Source: WHSO01 sp050485485 (lineage in GTDB: Bacteria; Pseudomonadota; Alphaproteobacteria; SMXQ01). From it: a stretch of 64,000 nucleotides of DNA. The translations under genes were made by a program, and so were the position numbers. Positions 8,689 to 17,250 of the stretch are shown here, piece by piece (positions within the stretch are counted from its first letter, which is position 1; every line of letters begins with the position of its first letter). The notes below the pieces were generated by a model that worked only from the letters and a program-made list of their open reading frames with translations, was not told the origin of the DNA and ran no database searches. The stretch is from positions 32,723 to 96,722 of the forward strand of contig JBJHBM010000005.1 in NCBI GenBank assembly GCA_050485485.1, in the 5' to 3' direction.

Positions 8689-8711
8689 AGTTCGGGTGAA
8701 GTTCGGGTGAG
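8684..8711 (+). repeat. short tandem repeat over the aquaporin stop
   Basis: The 11-bp unit GGTGAAGTTCG occurs twice in a row (8684-8694, 8695-8705) and starts a third imperfect copy. The first copy contains the stop codon of the aquaporin gene. Likely a slippage duplication in the 25-bp gap before the convergent cupin gene. Confidence 0.7.
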
Positions 8712-8713
8712 GC

Positions 8714-9130
8714 TCAGTCCTTGCCGGCTGGAACCTTGATCCTGTCGCGGTGCTTGATCGCGTAGTCGTTGCCTTCCACCACCTCGCCCTTGGTGCCGAA
8801 GCGCTTGTTGCCGGCGGGCTCCGCGCGTGCGCCGAGCAGGATCATGTACTCGTCGCCGGTATTGTCGAGCTGGTAGAAGTGTTCCTTCGGAACCACCATG
8901 AGCTGGCCAGGATTGATTACCTTCGACGAGCCGTCGGGAAAGTGGAAGGTGCACTGGCCTTGGACGCAGTAGAAGAACTGGTCGGCAGTGTGCTTGTGCA
9001 TCGGCCCCTTGGTGCCAGGATAATCGCCGTGCACCCAGGTGTGGAAGTGATCGGAGGAGAACAGCACCTTCTTCGAATGACCGACCTCGAGCTCCGGCTC
9101 GCCGATCAGGTCGAGAAACTGGACAGCCAT
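8714..9130 (-). CDS. cupin-domain protein
   Basis: 138 residues with one cupin barrel (about 30-110). The first cupin motif is M-H-K-H-T-A-D-Q-F-F-Y-C-V-Q-G (near 44-58), in which the usual metal-ligand Glu is Gln. The second motif is less clear (P-K-E-H-F-Y near 80). One metal ligand may therefore be missing. Role not identifiable: cupins include dioxygenases, isomerases and ligand binders. Divergent from the FAH-family gene, with 167 bp between starts. Confidence 0.8.
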   Translation of the reverse strand: MAVQFLDLIGEPELEVGHSKKVLFSSDHFHTWVHGDYPGTKGPMHKHTADQFFYCVQGQCTFHFPDGSSKVINPGQLMVVPKEHFYQLDNTGDEYMILLGARAEPAGNKRFGTKGEVVEGNDYAIKHRDRIKVPAGKD

Positions 9131-9297
9131 CAGCCACCTCCCTTGGGGCGCCGCGCGCCCTGTTCTTGTGCAGGAAAACTGTGGCAGAGGGGGCGCTGCC
9201 CTGTCAACGGCGCCGGGCGTTGCTCCGGTTGCTCTTTGGCGGCGGGATGCTTAAAGTTGCGCGCCAACAAGGACATCTTTCGGGGAGAACGCCGACC

Positions 9298-10230
9298 ATG
9301 ACCGATTTCGCACTTCTCAACTTTGCCGGCACGAACGGCGCCGCCGTGGCCGGCATCCGCGTCGGCGAGAGCGTGGTGCCGGTAGCCGAGGGTCTCAAGG
9401 CCATGGGCCGGCCTGCCGACTGGGCCGGCTCCACCAAGGCCATTCTCGGCGCCTGGGACGAGGCCGAAGGCGCGCTCGCGGCACTCGCCGATGCCGCCGG
9501 CAAGGATCCGGTGAAAGGCCTCGCGAAGCCGCTCGCCTCGGTGCGGCTGCTGGCTCCCGTGCTCTATCCGGACGCGATCTTCTGTGCCTTCGCCAACTTC
9601 ACCGACCACATGAAGGAGATGTCAGACCGCTCGCCGCCCGACAAGGCGACCGTGAAGCCGCTGCATTTCGTCAAGCTCGGCGCCCATTGCGTGGTGGGGC
9701 CCGAGGCCGACGTCCGGCTGCCCGCCTATTCGCAGCAGGTGGACTGGGAGGCGGAGCTTGCGGTGGTGATCGGCAAGCCCGCGCGCAACGTCAAGGCGGC
9801 CGATGCGATGAAGTACGTCGCCGGCTACACCATCATGAACGACCTCAGCCTGCGCGACCAAGGCACCCGCAAGGACTGGAACGTGCGTCACGACTTCCTG
9901 TCGGGCAAGAGCTTCGACACCGGCGCGCCGATGGGTCCGTGGATCGTCCCGAAGGGGCAGGTAAAGGACGTCTATAAGCTCGCCATGAAGCAGTGGATTT
10001 CGGGAGAGCTGATGCAGGATTCGGACACGAGCTACATGCATTTCACGATCGCCGAGCAGATCGAGGCGCTGTCGCGCAAGTTCACGCTGCACCCAGGCGA
10101 CGTCATCGCCACCGGCTCGCCGTCCGGCAACGGGCGCCCGCGCGGCATCTACCTGAAGCCCGGCGACGATCTCCTGATCGAGATCGAAGGCATCGGCAAG
10201 CTCCACAACCCCGTAACGCAGGGAGAATAG
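9298..10230 (+). CDS. fumarylacetoacetate hydrolase-family protein
   Basis: 310 residues. The FAH fold occupies about 95-305, with metal-binding E-A-E-L-A-V-V-I-G (near 150; the two Glu of the ExE motif) and the active-site region G-Y-T-I-M-N-D-L-S-x-R-D (near 178-189). Near the end it has the family's T-G-S-P-S-G-N-G (near 276) loop. Members hydrolyse or decarboxylate acylpyruvates and ring-cleavage products. The substrate cannot be named. GGGGAG lies about 10 nt before the ATG. Faces the thioesterase gene with a 6-bp gap. Confidence 0.88.
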   Translation: MTDFALLNFAGTNGAAVAGIRVGESVVPVAEGLKAMGRPADWAGSTKAILGAWDEAEGALAALADAAGKDPVKGLAKPLASVRLLAPVLYPDAIFCAFANFTDHMKEMSDRSPPDKATVKPLHFVKLGAHCVVGPEADVRLPAYSQQVDWEAELAVVIGKPARNVKAADAMKYVAGYTIMNDLSLRDQGTRKDWNVRHDFLSGKSFDTGAPMGPWIVPKGQVKDVYKLAMKQWISGELMQDSDTSYMHFTIAEQIEALSRKFTLHPGDVIATGSPSGNGRPRGIYLKPGDDLLIEIEGIGKLHNPVTQGE

Positions 10231-10236
10231 GGGCAC

Positions 10237-10665
10237 CTAAGCGTCATCGGCGACGATCGCGGCCTCGATCAGCGCGCGGAAGCGCGCGGGCATCTCTGTC
10301 GAGCGCCGCGTCGCGAGGTCGAAGCACACCTCCACGACTTCCTGGCGGGCGTGGATCGTACCGGTCTCGACGTTGACGAGGCGCTGGCGGTGGGTCGCGC
10401 TGCGGGTGCCGCAGCGGACGAAGCCGGTTTCGACCTTGAGCATGTCGCCGGCCCTGGCCTCCCGGACAAAGTCGGTGGCGGTGCGCGCCACCACCGTCAC
10501 GACGCCCACCTCCTGCATCAGCGCGCCGGTGATGCCGACCAGCGGCCAGATCTGGAAGCTGCCGTCGTCGAATACATGGGCGTACCAGCGCACGTTCATG
10601 TGCCCGAGATGGTCGCAATACTGCGGAAAGACGACCATGCGGGCGGTATCGATCCAGTCGGCCAT
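10237..10665 (-). CDS. hotdog-fold acyl-CoA thioesterase
   Basis: 142 residues, a single hotdog domain of the 4HBT/YbgC-FadM type. The N-terminal Y-C-D-H-L-G-H-M-N-V-R-W-Y (near 16-28) matches the catalytic D-x-x-G-H-x-N-x-x-x-Y motif, and T-x-F-V-R-E (near 63-68) is also typical. It should hydrolyse acyl-CoA in the cytoplasm; chain specificity unknown. Lies downstream of the Dph6-like gene on the same strand with 52 bp between them. Confidence 0.87.
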   Translation of the reverse strand: MADWIDTARMVVFPQYCDHLGHMNVRWYAHVFDDGSFQIWPLVGITGALMQEVGVVTVVARTATDFVREARAGDMLKVETGFVRCGTRSATHRQRLVNVETGTIHARQEVVEVCFDLATRRSTEMPARFRALIEAAIVADDA

Positions 10666-10717
10666 GACGCGCGCTCCCCGTTCGCGGCTGCGGTTGCGGT
10701 TCCGGCGGGGAGGATAG

Positions 10718-11425
10718 TCAGGCCGGGTCCTCAAGGAAAGCGGCACGCGGCTCGATATGCACGAAGCGGTCCTTGCGGCGGATCCGGCCCATCGCGATGT
10801 CGAGGGTGCGCGCGAACATGGGGCCGGCGTAGGCGAAGGTGTGGAACTCGCCGTTTTCCCCGCACGGGTCGCAGCCGGGCGGCAGGCGGCCGAGCAGGCC
10901 GGCATCGAGGTCGCGGCCCAGAAATTCCTCGCCGAGCGCGGCGGTATCGACGCACACGATCCGCGCCCGCAGCCCTCCCGCGAGCATGTCGCGCGCGAGC
11001 CTTGCGGTGTCGCGGCCCCAGAGAGGGAACAGCGGCGCGATACCGCTGCCGGCGAGACGGTCCTCGCGGTAGCGGCGCACGTCCTCCAGGAACAGGTCGC
11101 CGAACGCCATGTGGGTGATGCCGTCGGCGCGCGCCCGCTCGACGAAGGCGCCCATGGCGCGCTCGTAGGCGTCGTTGGGGCAGGGATCGGGCAACGGCAC
11201 CTCGAACAGCGGCAGGCCGGCGTTGCAGGCCTGGGCGGCGAGGGTCGCGCGGCCGATGCCGTGCATGGTCACGCGCGCTTCGGCATCCGCGCCGATGACC
11301 GTGGTGACGAGGCCGGCGACCTCGACTGCGCTTTCGCTGCGCAGGACGTGGAGCGCCCAGGCACTGTCCTTGCCGGTGGACCAGCTCAACAGGGCGCGGG
11401 GGCGGGGTGAGGGGGCCGTCGTCAT
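10718..11425 (-). CDS. Dph6-like PP-loop ATP pyrophosphatase
   Basis: 235 residues. The N-terminal S-T-G-K-D-S (near 15-20) is the PP-loop for ATP, and the C-terminal C-D-P-C-G-E-N-G-E-F-H-T-F (near 189-201) is the hallmark of the diphthine-ammonia ligase (Dph6/MJ0570) family. Bacteria lack diphthamide, so the bacterial homologues adenylate some other carboxylate or amide substrate that is not known. Downstream of the flippase gene by 58 bp on the same strand, which may be coincidence. Confidence 0.88.
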   Translation of the reverse strand: MTTAPSPRPRALLSWSTGKDSAWALHVLRSESAVEVAGLVTTVIGADAEARVTMHGIGRATLAAQACNAGLPLFEVPLPDPCPNDAYERAMGAFVERARADGITHMAFGDLFLEDVRRYREDRLAGSGIAPLFPLWGRDTARLARDMLAGGLRARIVCVDTAALGEEFLGRDLDAGLLGRLPPGCDPCGENGEFHTFAYAGPMFARTLDIAMGRIRRKDRFVHIEPRAAFLEDPA

Positions 11426-11483
11426 GGCGCGACGCTACCCCGTGGGCGCTGCGACGGGAAGGGGGAGGAGAAAGGGAAGGACG

Positions 11484-13007
11484 TTAGGCGCGCTTCAGCA
11501 TCGCGGCCGGCAGGCGCAGGGTATGGAGCAGGATGCGCCGCCCGCGCGGGACCGCGGCGTAGATTCCGAGGCATGCGAACCCGGCAACCAGCGCGAAGAC
11601 CAGCACCAGCAGGCCGTCGGACAGGCCGGCGAGCTGGGGGGCGTCGTCGAGGGCGAGGATCAGCAGGCTCGCCGCCGCGGTGGCCGCCGCCGGCAGCATC
11701 AGCACGCGCAGGCAGTCCCCCGCGCCAACCGGTCCGCGCCGCCCCACCAGCCATATCAGCACGGGCATCCGCACGACGAGGCCGCTCAGCGCATAGGCGG
11801 CGGCCACGCCGGCCGGCCCGTAGGGCAGCCCCGCCAGCAGCGCAAGCACGGTGAGCGCGCCGTTGACGATGTTGGCGCGCAGCATCTCTCCGGTGCGGTC
11901 CTGGCTCATGTAGAGCCAGCTCAGGGTGTAGGTGAGCGGCATATAGATCGCCGCCAGTCCCATCCAGCCGAGAATCGGCGCCGCCGCGTCCCATTGCGCG
12001 CCCAGCACCAGGCCGACCACGGCGTCGGGTGCCGCGATCATCAGGGCGGAAGCCGGCGCGACGATCATGACGAGACGCTCCGCCGCCGCGGCATAGGCGT
12101 CGCGGTAGCCGCGGGGATCGCCGCGCATGCGGCTCAGGGCGGAGAGCGCCACCGGCGCGAGCGGGCCGTTGAGGTTCTGGACCGGCACCACCAGCAGCTT
12201 CTGCGCGCGCTCGAACAGGCCGACGGCGACTGCGCCCCAGTACCAGCCGATCAGCACTTTGTCGCAGCTCGACGCGATGCGTCCGACGACCATGGCGAGG
12301 GTGGCGTTGCCGCCGAAGGCGAGCATGCCCTTCACCTCCGCGAAACGGCCGGGACGGCCGGGCCGCCAGTCGCAGACGGTCCAGGCGCCGGCCGCGATGG
12401 CGACGCCCCACGCCAAGCGCTGGATCACCAGCGACCACAGCCCGAACCCGGCGACGGCGGCGGCGATGGCGGCGGCGAGGGCGATCATCTCGGCGCCGGT
12501 GAGGATCAGAGCCACGGCGGTGAAGCGCATCTGGCGGCGCAGCAGCGCGAGGTGCTGCGAGGCGAGGCCGGTGAACAGGAGCGCGAGCGCGACCACCGGC
12601 ACGATCTCGGCCAGTACCGGCTCGCCGTAGAGCAGGGCCAGGACCGGGCCGAGTGCGGCGAAGGCTGCCGCCGCCGCGAAGGCGAGCGCGACGTTGATCC
12701 AGAACAGCGTGCTGACCTGGGCGGAGGTGACATCGCGGCGCTGCACCGTAGCGGCCGACAGGCCGAGGTCCTTGAGCGTCTCGAGCACCACCAGGAAGGC
12801 CGCCATCATCGCGAATAGGCCGAAATCGGCCGGGGAGAGCAGGCGCGCGAGGACCACGATCGCCGCGAACTGCACCACCACCTTGACCGCCTGGGAGGTG
12901 AGCGTGACGACACCGCCCCGCACCGCCAAGCGCTTAACGTCGCGATGCAGATGGTCCGTCCGCAGGTGCCGGTCGGGGTCGTGGGCGTCGCGGGGGGCGT
13001 GGGGCAT
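11484..13007 (-). CDS. polysaccharide flippase (Wzx/MOP family)
   Basis: 507 residues from ATG at 13007 (an upstream ATG at 13076 is in frame but lies in the operator-like repeat). Twelve to fourteen predicted membrane helices; the N-terminal V-x-L-A-R-L-L-S-P-A-D-F-G-L (near 50-62) is the signature of WzxC/RfbX-type oligosaccharide exporters. It should flip lipid-linked glycan units across the inner membrane. No polymerase or glycosyltransferase is in the window, so it works with genes elsewhere or with the divergent PP-loop/ATP-grasp pair. The start faces the pair across a 219-bp intergenic region. Confidence 0.87.
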   Translation of the reverse strand: MPHAPRDAHDPDRHLRTDHLHRDVKRLAVRGGVVTLTSQAVKVVVQFAAIVVLARLLSPADFGLFAMMAAFLVVLETLKDLGLSAATVQRRDVTSAQVSTLFWINVALAFAAAAAFAALGPVLALLYGEPVLAEIVPVVALALLFTGLASQHLALLRRQMRFTAVALILTGAEMIALAAAIAAAVAGFGLWSLVIQRLAWGVAIAAGAWTVCDWRPGRPGRFAEVKGMLAFGGNATLAMVVGRIASSCDKVLIGWYWGAVAVGLFERAQKLLVVPVQNLNGPLAPVALSALSRMRGDPRGYRDAYAAAAERLVMIVAPASALMIAAPDAVVGLVLGAQWDAAAPILGWMGLAAIYMPLTYTLSWLYMSQDRTGEMLRANIVNGALTVLALLAGLPYGPAGVAAAYALSGLVVRMPVLIWLVGRRGPVGAGDCLRVLMLPAAATAAASLLILALDDAPQLAGLSDGLLVLVFALVAGFACLGIYAAVPRGRRILLHTLRLPAAMLKRA

Positions 13008-13075
13008 GTCGAAGAGGGCAGTTTGTCGGTGTGCGCGGGAAGGAGCTACCCGTGCCACGCGCCGCGGGCCGCTCA

Positions 13076-13153
13076 CAGTGACCAGACTGTGACCGGGCGG
13101 CCCCGTCGTACCGCGGGCGCGGCAGGGTGATACCGGTCACAGTCTGGTCACTG
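13076..13153. promoter_or_regulatory. perfect 21-bp inverted repeat between divergent surface genes
   Basis: Arms at 13076-13096 and 13133-13153 are exact reverse complements, with a 36-nt spacer. The left arm lies within a dyad TCACAGT-N6-ACTGTGA (13073-13092). The right side has the same site with a degenerate second half (13137-13156, ending ACTGGTT). The two site centres are 64 bp apart, close to six helical turns. It lies 69 bp from the flippase ATG and 73 bp from the PP-loop ATG, a position suited to a dimeric regulator acting on both promoters. The regulator is unknown. There is no T-run, so it is not a terminator. Confidence 0.7.
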
Positions 13154-13226
13154 GTTTCGGCATGCCCGCCGACTTACGCCGGCCCACCTAGATACAGGCC
13201 AGAGACTGGGTGGTGCAGCGAGGCAG

Positions 13227-14474
13227 ATGAAGGTTTTAGACGTTACCGATTCGTGGCGCGACGGAACCGCCACGGTGCGGGTGAGGCTTCGCCCCTTGCG
13301 CGCGGGCGGCGAGCTGGAGCTGTGGTTCCGCTTCGACGGTCTGGACGCCCCGCTCGAGGGGATCGCGCCGGCGCTGACGGTCGCGCTCACGGTGCCTGCC
13401 ATGCACGAGGGCGAGCCAGTCGAAATTCCCGCCAGCCTGCCGGCGCCGCTCGTTGCCAATATCGCCAAGGCCCAGCAAGTGCTCGCGAGCTGGTACCGGG
13501 ACCTGACGCCGGTGCCGGTCAGCGCGGCGCGCATCGAGCCGGGGCCCGTCATTAGCCCCGCCGCGGATTCCAACGGGGGACGTAGCGTGGCGTGCTGCTT
13601 CTCGGGCGGGGTCGACTCTTGGTACTCGCTCCTCAATCACCGGGCGCGCATCGAGCGCCTCCTGCTGGTGCGCGGCTTCGACATCGGCCTTTCCAACGAT
13701 CTCTTGTGGGACCGGACCGTGCAGCGCGCGGCGCGCGTGGCCGACGGGTTCGGCGTCGGGCTCGTCACCTGCGCGACCAACCTGCGCGACGTCCTCGACA
13801 AGAGCCGTACTACCTGGGGCCGGCGCTTCGCGGGAGATTTCTGGGGTGGCTACCTGCACGGCGCGGCGCTCGCCGCCATCGGCCTGATGATGCGTCGCAC
13901 GACAGGAGAGCTGATCGTTCCGGCGACCCACTCCTACGCCCAAATCAGGCCGTGGGGCTCCTCGCCGCTGCTCGATCCGCTGTGGTCGGACGGGCACGTC
14001 TCCGTCACCCATGACGGCTGCGAGGCCGATCGCGTGGGCAAGGTCCGCGCCATCTCCGATTCGGCGCTGGCGCTCGCTACGCTGCGCGTGTGCCATCACG
14101 ACACCGGCGAGTTCAACTGCGGGCATTGCGAGAAGTGCCTCCGCACCATGATGGCGCTGCGCGCCTGCGGCGCGCTCGTGCGGGCCGAGACGTTCCCGCA
14201 CCATCTGCCCGCACGCGACATCCATTCGCTTGTCGTGCCGCCCCACGTGCGCCATCACTACGAGGCACTGCAGGTGGAAGCCTACCGGGTCGGCGACGTC
14301 GAGCTCGCCCGTGCGGCGGAAGTGGTGCTGAACCAGCGGATGTCGCTGCGCCAGACGCTGGCGCGCGCGAAACGGGCATTGCGCGGCAGCGCGCTCGGGC
14401 GGGGCTTGCGCGGTCTTGTGCAGCCGCGTCCGTCCGCGGCCTCCGTATCATTGACAGCGCACGCGAGGCGTTGA
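13227..14474 (+). CDS. PP-loop ATPase-like protein of a polysaccharide cassette
   Basis: 415 residues. Residues 1-105 form a beta-rich N-terminal region with no family I recognise. A PP-loop, C-C-F-S-G-G-V-D-S-W-Y-S-L, lies near 124-136, as in QueC, asparagine synthetase and tRNA-thiolation enzymes. A QueC-like cysteine cluster, F-N-C-G-H-C-E-K-C-L-R (near 295-305), could hold zinc. Such a protein would adenylate a carboxyl or amide, but the substrate is unknown. The C-terminal 60 residues are basic. The next gene starts 2 bp after its stop, so the pair is co-transcribed. It is not QueC itself: it is far longer and no queuosine genes are near. Confidence 0.75.
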   Translation: MKVLDVTDSWRDGTATVRVRLRPLRAGGELELWFRFDGLDAPLEGIAPALTVALTVPAMHEGEPVEIPASLPAPLVANIAKAQQVLASWYRDLTPVPVSAARIEPGPVISPAADSNGGRSVACCFSGGVDSWYSLLNHRARIERLLLVRGFDIGLSNDLLWDRTVQRAARVADGFGVGLVTCATNLRDVLDKSRTTWGRRFAGDFWGGYLHGAALAAIGLMMRRTTGELIVPATHSYAQIRPWGSSPLLDPLWSDGHVSVTHDGCEADRVGKVRAISDSALALATLRVCHHDTGEFNCGHCEKCLRTMMALRACGALVRAETFPHHLPARDIHSLVVPPHVRHHYEALQVEAYRVGDVELARAAEVVLNQRMSLRQTLARAKRALRGSALGRGLRGLVQPRPSAASVSLTAHARR

Positions 14475-14476
14475 GG

Positions 14477-15679
14477 ATGTCCACGGGGCTGCCAGCGGGC
14501 GAAAGGCCGACGCGGGAGGCCGAGAGCGTACCCGGACACGAAGTGGAATCCGATGGTGGCCGTGGCCGCGCGGCGATCGACTTCCTGGGCAAGTGCGTCC
14601 ATCACGCCGCCTGGCGCTTCCGGTTGCTCGAATACGCCTGGACCCTGGTCGAGCGTGAGATCGACTCCGCCTCGCCCGTGCCTTGGCGCAAGCGTTTCGC
14701 CTTGTGGCGTCGTGGATTCCTCAGCGAATCGGCAATCCTGTACGGCTTCCCTCACAACGATTCACGCCTTTACCTCTCCGACTACGCGCGCGGCGTGAAG
14801 ACGCGCCGCATCAACGGCGCCTATGGCGTGCTGCTCGACGACAAGCTTCTGTTCGCCCGTCTGCTGCGCGATCACGCGCGCTATCTGCCGACGGTGTTCG
14901 GGGTTCTCCGTAATGGGCGTATCGTGCCGGCGCTCGGCGTCGGAGCGCCGGTCAGCGACGCGACGCTCCACGACCTGCTCGCGCGCAAGCGCGCGGTCGT
15001 GCTGAAGCCGGTGAACGGCGGTGGCGGCGCAGGCGTCGTCGTCCTGCAGATCGATGGCGACGGCGTGCTGCGCATGAACGGCGCCGCCATAGGCCCGGCC
15101 GCCCTCCACGACGTGGCCGCCGCCTGCGACGGACACCTGGCTTGCGCTCTCTTGCGCCAGCACCCTGCGCTGGCCCGAATCTATCCGCACACCACGAACT
15201 CTGTCCGCATCCTCACGATGCACGACGACGACGGGGTATTCATCGCCGCGACCGTATTGCGGATCGGATGCGGCCGGTCGAGGCCCACCGACAACTGGGG
15301 CAGGGGCGGGATGGCGGCGTCCATCGATCCGCACACCGGGCGCCTGGGCCGCGCGGCGTCCTATTGTGCCGACGAGGCGGCGCTTCATTGGCACTCCCAC
15401 CACCCGGAAAGCGGCGCGCCCATCGAAGGGGCGGTCCTTCCCCATTGGCGGTTGATGCGCGACGTGATCCTGGGCATCGCCCAGTCGCTGCCGTTCCTTC
15501 CCTACATCGGCTGGGACGTGGCGATGACGGAAGACGGCTTCCGCATACTCGAAGGCAACAAGTACAGCGACGTCCACATCCTCCAGGTCCACAAGCCGTT
15601 GCTTGCCGACGGCCGCGTACGCGCGTTCTATCGTTCCCATGGCGCCATCGGCGGCAAGCCCGGCAAGGATTCCGGCTAG
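14477..15679 (+). CDS. sugar-transfer-associated ATP-grasp ligase
   Basis: 400 residues from ATG 14477 (GAGG overlaps the preceding stop region). The ATP-grasp lysine/glycine loop V-L-K-P-V-N-G-G-G-G-A-G-V (near 175-187), a middle N-S-V-R-I-L-T (near 238), and the Mg-binding W-D-V-A-M-T ... I-L-E-G-N (near 350-365) are present. This pattern fits the ATPgrasp_ST group found in exopolysaccharide clusters and thought to ligate an amino acid or similar group to a glycan. Starts 2 bp after the PP-loop gene. Function in vivo is inferred. Confidence 0.8.
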   Translation: MSTGLPAGERPTREAESVPGHEVESDGGRGRAAIDFLGKCVHHAAWRFRLLEYAWTLVEREIDSASPVPWRKRFALWRRGFLSESAILYGFPHNDSRLYLSDYARGVKTRRINGAYGVLLDDKLLFARLLRDHARYLPTVFGVLRNGRIVPALGVGAPVSDATLHDLLARKRAVVLKPVNGGGGAGVVVLQIDGDGVLRMNGAAIGPAALHDVAAACDGHLACALLRQHPALARIYPHTTNSVRILTMHDDDGVFIAATVLRIGCGRSRPTDNWGRGGMAASIDPHTGRLGRAASYCADEAALHWHSHHPESGAPIEGAVLPHWRLMRDVILGIAQSLPFLPYIGWDVAMTEDGFRILEGNKYSDVHILQVHKPLLADGRVRAFYRSHGAIGGKPGKDSG

Positions 15680-15700
15680 GGAAAAATAAGGAGGTCCCGC

Positions 15701-16552
15701 CTAATCGGCCCGTCGTAGGGTTACGGGACGAGGCTCTCCGGAAACGGCGAGCGTACCTTCCGCCCGTGCCGGCTCGGCAAAGCGCATCTCCCCCGTCACC
15801 TCGCGTTCCGCCACTGCGGCGCTGAAGACAAGGCGGTCGCCGGTCAGTCGCGCCTCGCGCAACGTCGCCTTCTGCCCGGCGATCTGTATGGTGCCGGTTA
15901 CTTCCTGGAAACGCTGCGTGAGCTCGATCTCACCTTCGTCCCATTGCCAGCGGCCGCCGACCTTGGCCGGCACGGTCCAGAGAAACAGATTGTTCCAGCC
16001 GAGCTTCAACACCCGGTCGGGCTCCCAATCGCCCATCTTGAAAGAATACGCGACCACCCGCGTGCCCGGCCGCAGTTCGTCGAGAAGGCGCGGGCGCAGA
16101 TGGAGATTGAAGTCGGGCAGCATGAAGAGCGTCACCACGCTCGCTTCGCTGAAATCGTCGATGAGTACGTTGCCTTCAACAAAGCGCGCACGATCGGCGA
16201 TACCCGCCTGTTCGGCGTTGCGACGGCTTTCTGTGACGCGCGCAGGCTCGATCTCGATACCGACGGCGCGGCGCGCATTGAAATCGCGCACGGCGGCGAT
16301 GATGAAACGCCCGTCACCGGAACCTAGGTCGTAGAGCACGTCGTCGGGGCCGACCGCCGCCATTTCCAGCATGGCGCGCACGACCTCGTGAGGGGTGGGA
16401 ACGTAGGGAATATCGAAATCGGGAATCTGTTGCTGCGCCTGGGCATGAACGGCGGCAAGATGCGCAGGTCCGGAGACGAGAGCCGCAGCAAGCAGAAAGG
16501 TACGGACGGCCTGAACGGCCGCGCCCGGCGGGAATTTCCATATGGGGGTCAT
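15701..16552 (-). CDS. exported class I SAM-dependent methyltransferase
   Basis: 283 residues from ATG 16552. The start has a Sec-type signal peptide: basic N-region, hydrophobic F-L-L-A-A-A-L-V-S (about 18-26), and a probable cut after A-V-H-A-Q-A near residue 39. A Rossmann methyltransferase follows, with the SAM motif Y-D-L-G-S-G-D-G-R-F near 70-79 and an acidic second strand G-I-E-I-E-P (near 95). The last 80 residues are beta-rich and not recognised. Similar exported methyltransferases occur in proteobacteria and are mostly uncharacterised. 152 bp downstream of the Sel1 lipoprotein gene on the same strand. Confidence 0.8.
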   Translation of the reverse strand: MTPIWKFPPGAAVQAVRTFLLAAALVSGPAHLAAVHAQAQQQIPDFDIPYVPTPHEVVRAMLEMAAVGPDDVLYDLGSGDGRFIIAAVRDFNARRAVGIEIEPARVTESRRNAEQAGIADRARFVEGNVLIDDFSEASVVTLFMLPDFNLHLRPRLLDELRPGTRVVAYSFKMGDWEPDRVLKLGWNNLFLWTVPAKVGGRWQWDEGEIELTQRFQEVTGTIQIAGQKATLREARLTGDRLVFSAAVAEREVTGEMRFAEPARAEGTLAVSGEPRPVTLRRAD

Positions 16553-16704
16553 GTCGTGCCTCTTCCGGCGTGCGAACAAGATCGTTCCGCCGCCATCGGC
16601 GGATGCCTCGCACGAACCGGTCCAAGATGCTTCCCGGAACGCCGTGCCAATGTCAATGGGGCACATTGGAACGACGTGCCCGGCCCGGCGCTCCGGGCAG
16701 ATGC

Positions 16705-17250
16705 TCAGCGGGCGAAGACCTCGCGCCACAGGCAGGGCAGGGCCACGCTGCCCGTAACCATTTTGCTGGCACGTTCCTTATCCGCCGGGGTCATTGCGGC
16801 CCATAGGTTCTGGGCCAGCCCCTGCGCTTCGGCCACGCCCAGTGCCTCGGCCCGGCGGACCCAGCCGTAGCCTACGGCGAAGTCGGTGCTGCTGCCGGCG
16901 ATGCGCTGGGCGACGCGGCGCAGCACGCGCACGCCCGAGACGACATCGCCTGTGTATATCTCGCCTAGTTTCAGCGCCGCGTTGCCGTGGTTTTGCTCCG
17001 CCGCCCGGCATAACCATTCCACGGATTGTGGCGTGTCGTAGAAGCCTTGCGCTTCATTCACCGAGCAGCACAAAGCGTCGCCCACCTTGTATTGGGCTTC
17101 GGCATCTCCGGCGCGGGCAGCGTCGATATTGGACGAGACGGTGGACTTGTCCCGTGCGATGTTGGCGCCCTCCGTCGCGGCGCTGACGCAACCCGACAGA
17201 ACAAGCGGTACACACAGGGCGGCCCAGCGCCCAATACGATAAATATCCAT
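16705..17250 (-). CDS. Sel1-repeat lipoprotein
   Basis: 181 residues from ATG 17250. The signal peptide ends in lipobox L-S-G-C (Cys near residue 21), so the protein should be lipid-anchored. Residues about 45-140 hold two or three Sel1-type helical repeats (A-x-x-G-D-A-E-A-Q-Y-K-V-G; A-A-E-Q-N-H-G-N-A-A-L-K-L-G; A-x-A-L-G-V-A-E-A-Q). Sel1 repeats mediate protein-protein contacts. No partner evident. Confidence 0.8.
   Translation of the reverse strand: MDIYRIGRWAALCVPLVLSGCVSAATEGANIARDKSTVSSNIDAARAGDAEAQYKVGDALCCSVNEAQGFYDTPQSVEWLCRAAEQNHGNAALKLGEIYTGDVVSGVRVLRRVAQRIAGSSTDFAVGYGWVRRAEALGVAEAQGLAQNLWAAMTPADKERASKMVTGSVALPCLWREVFAR

Noticed and set aside
13076..13153. The 21-bp inverted repeat as a terminator or IS ends
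   Set aside because: It lies between divergent starts with no T-run, and the 36-nt spacer has no transposase and no flanking target duplication.
13227..14474. QueC (7-cyano-7-deazaguanine synthase)
   Set aside because: Although it has SGGVDS and a CxxCxxC-like cluster, it is nearly twice QueC length, has a novel N-terminal domain, and neighbours are polysaccharide genes.
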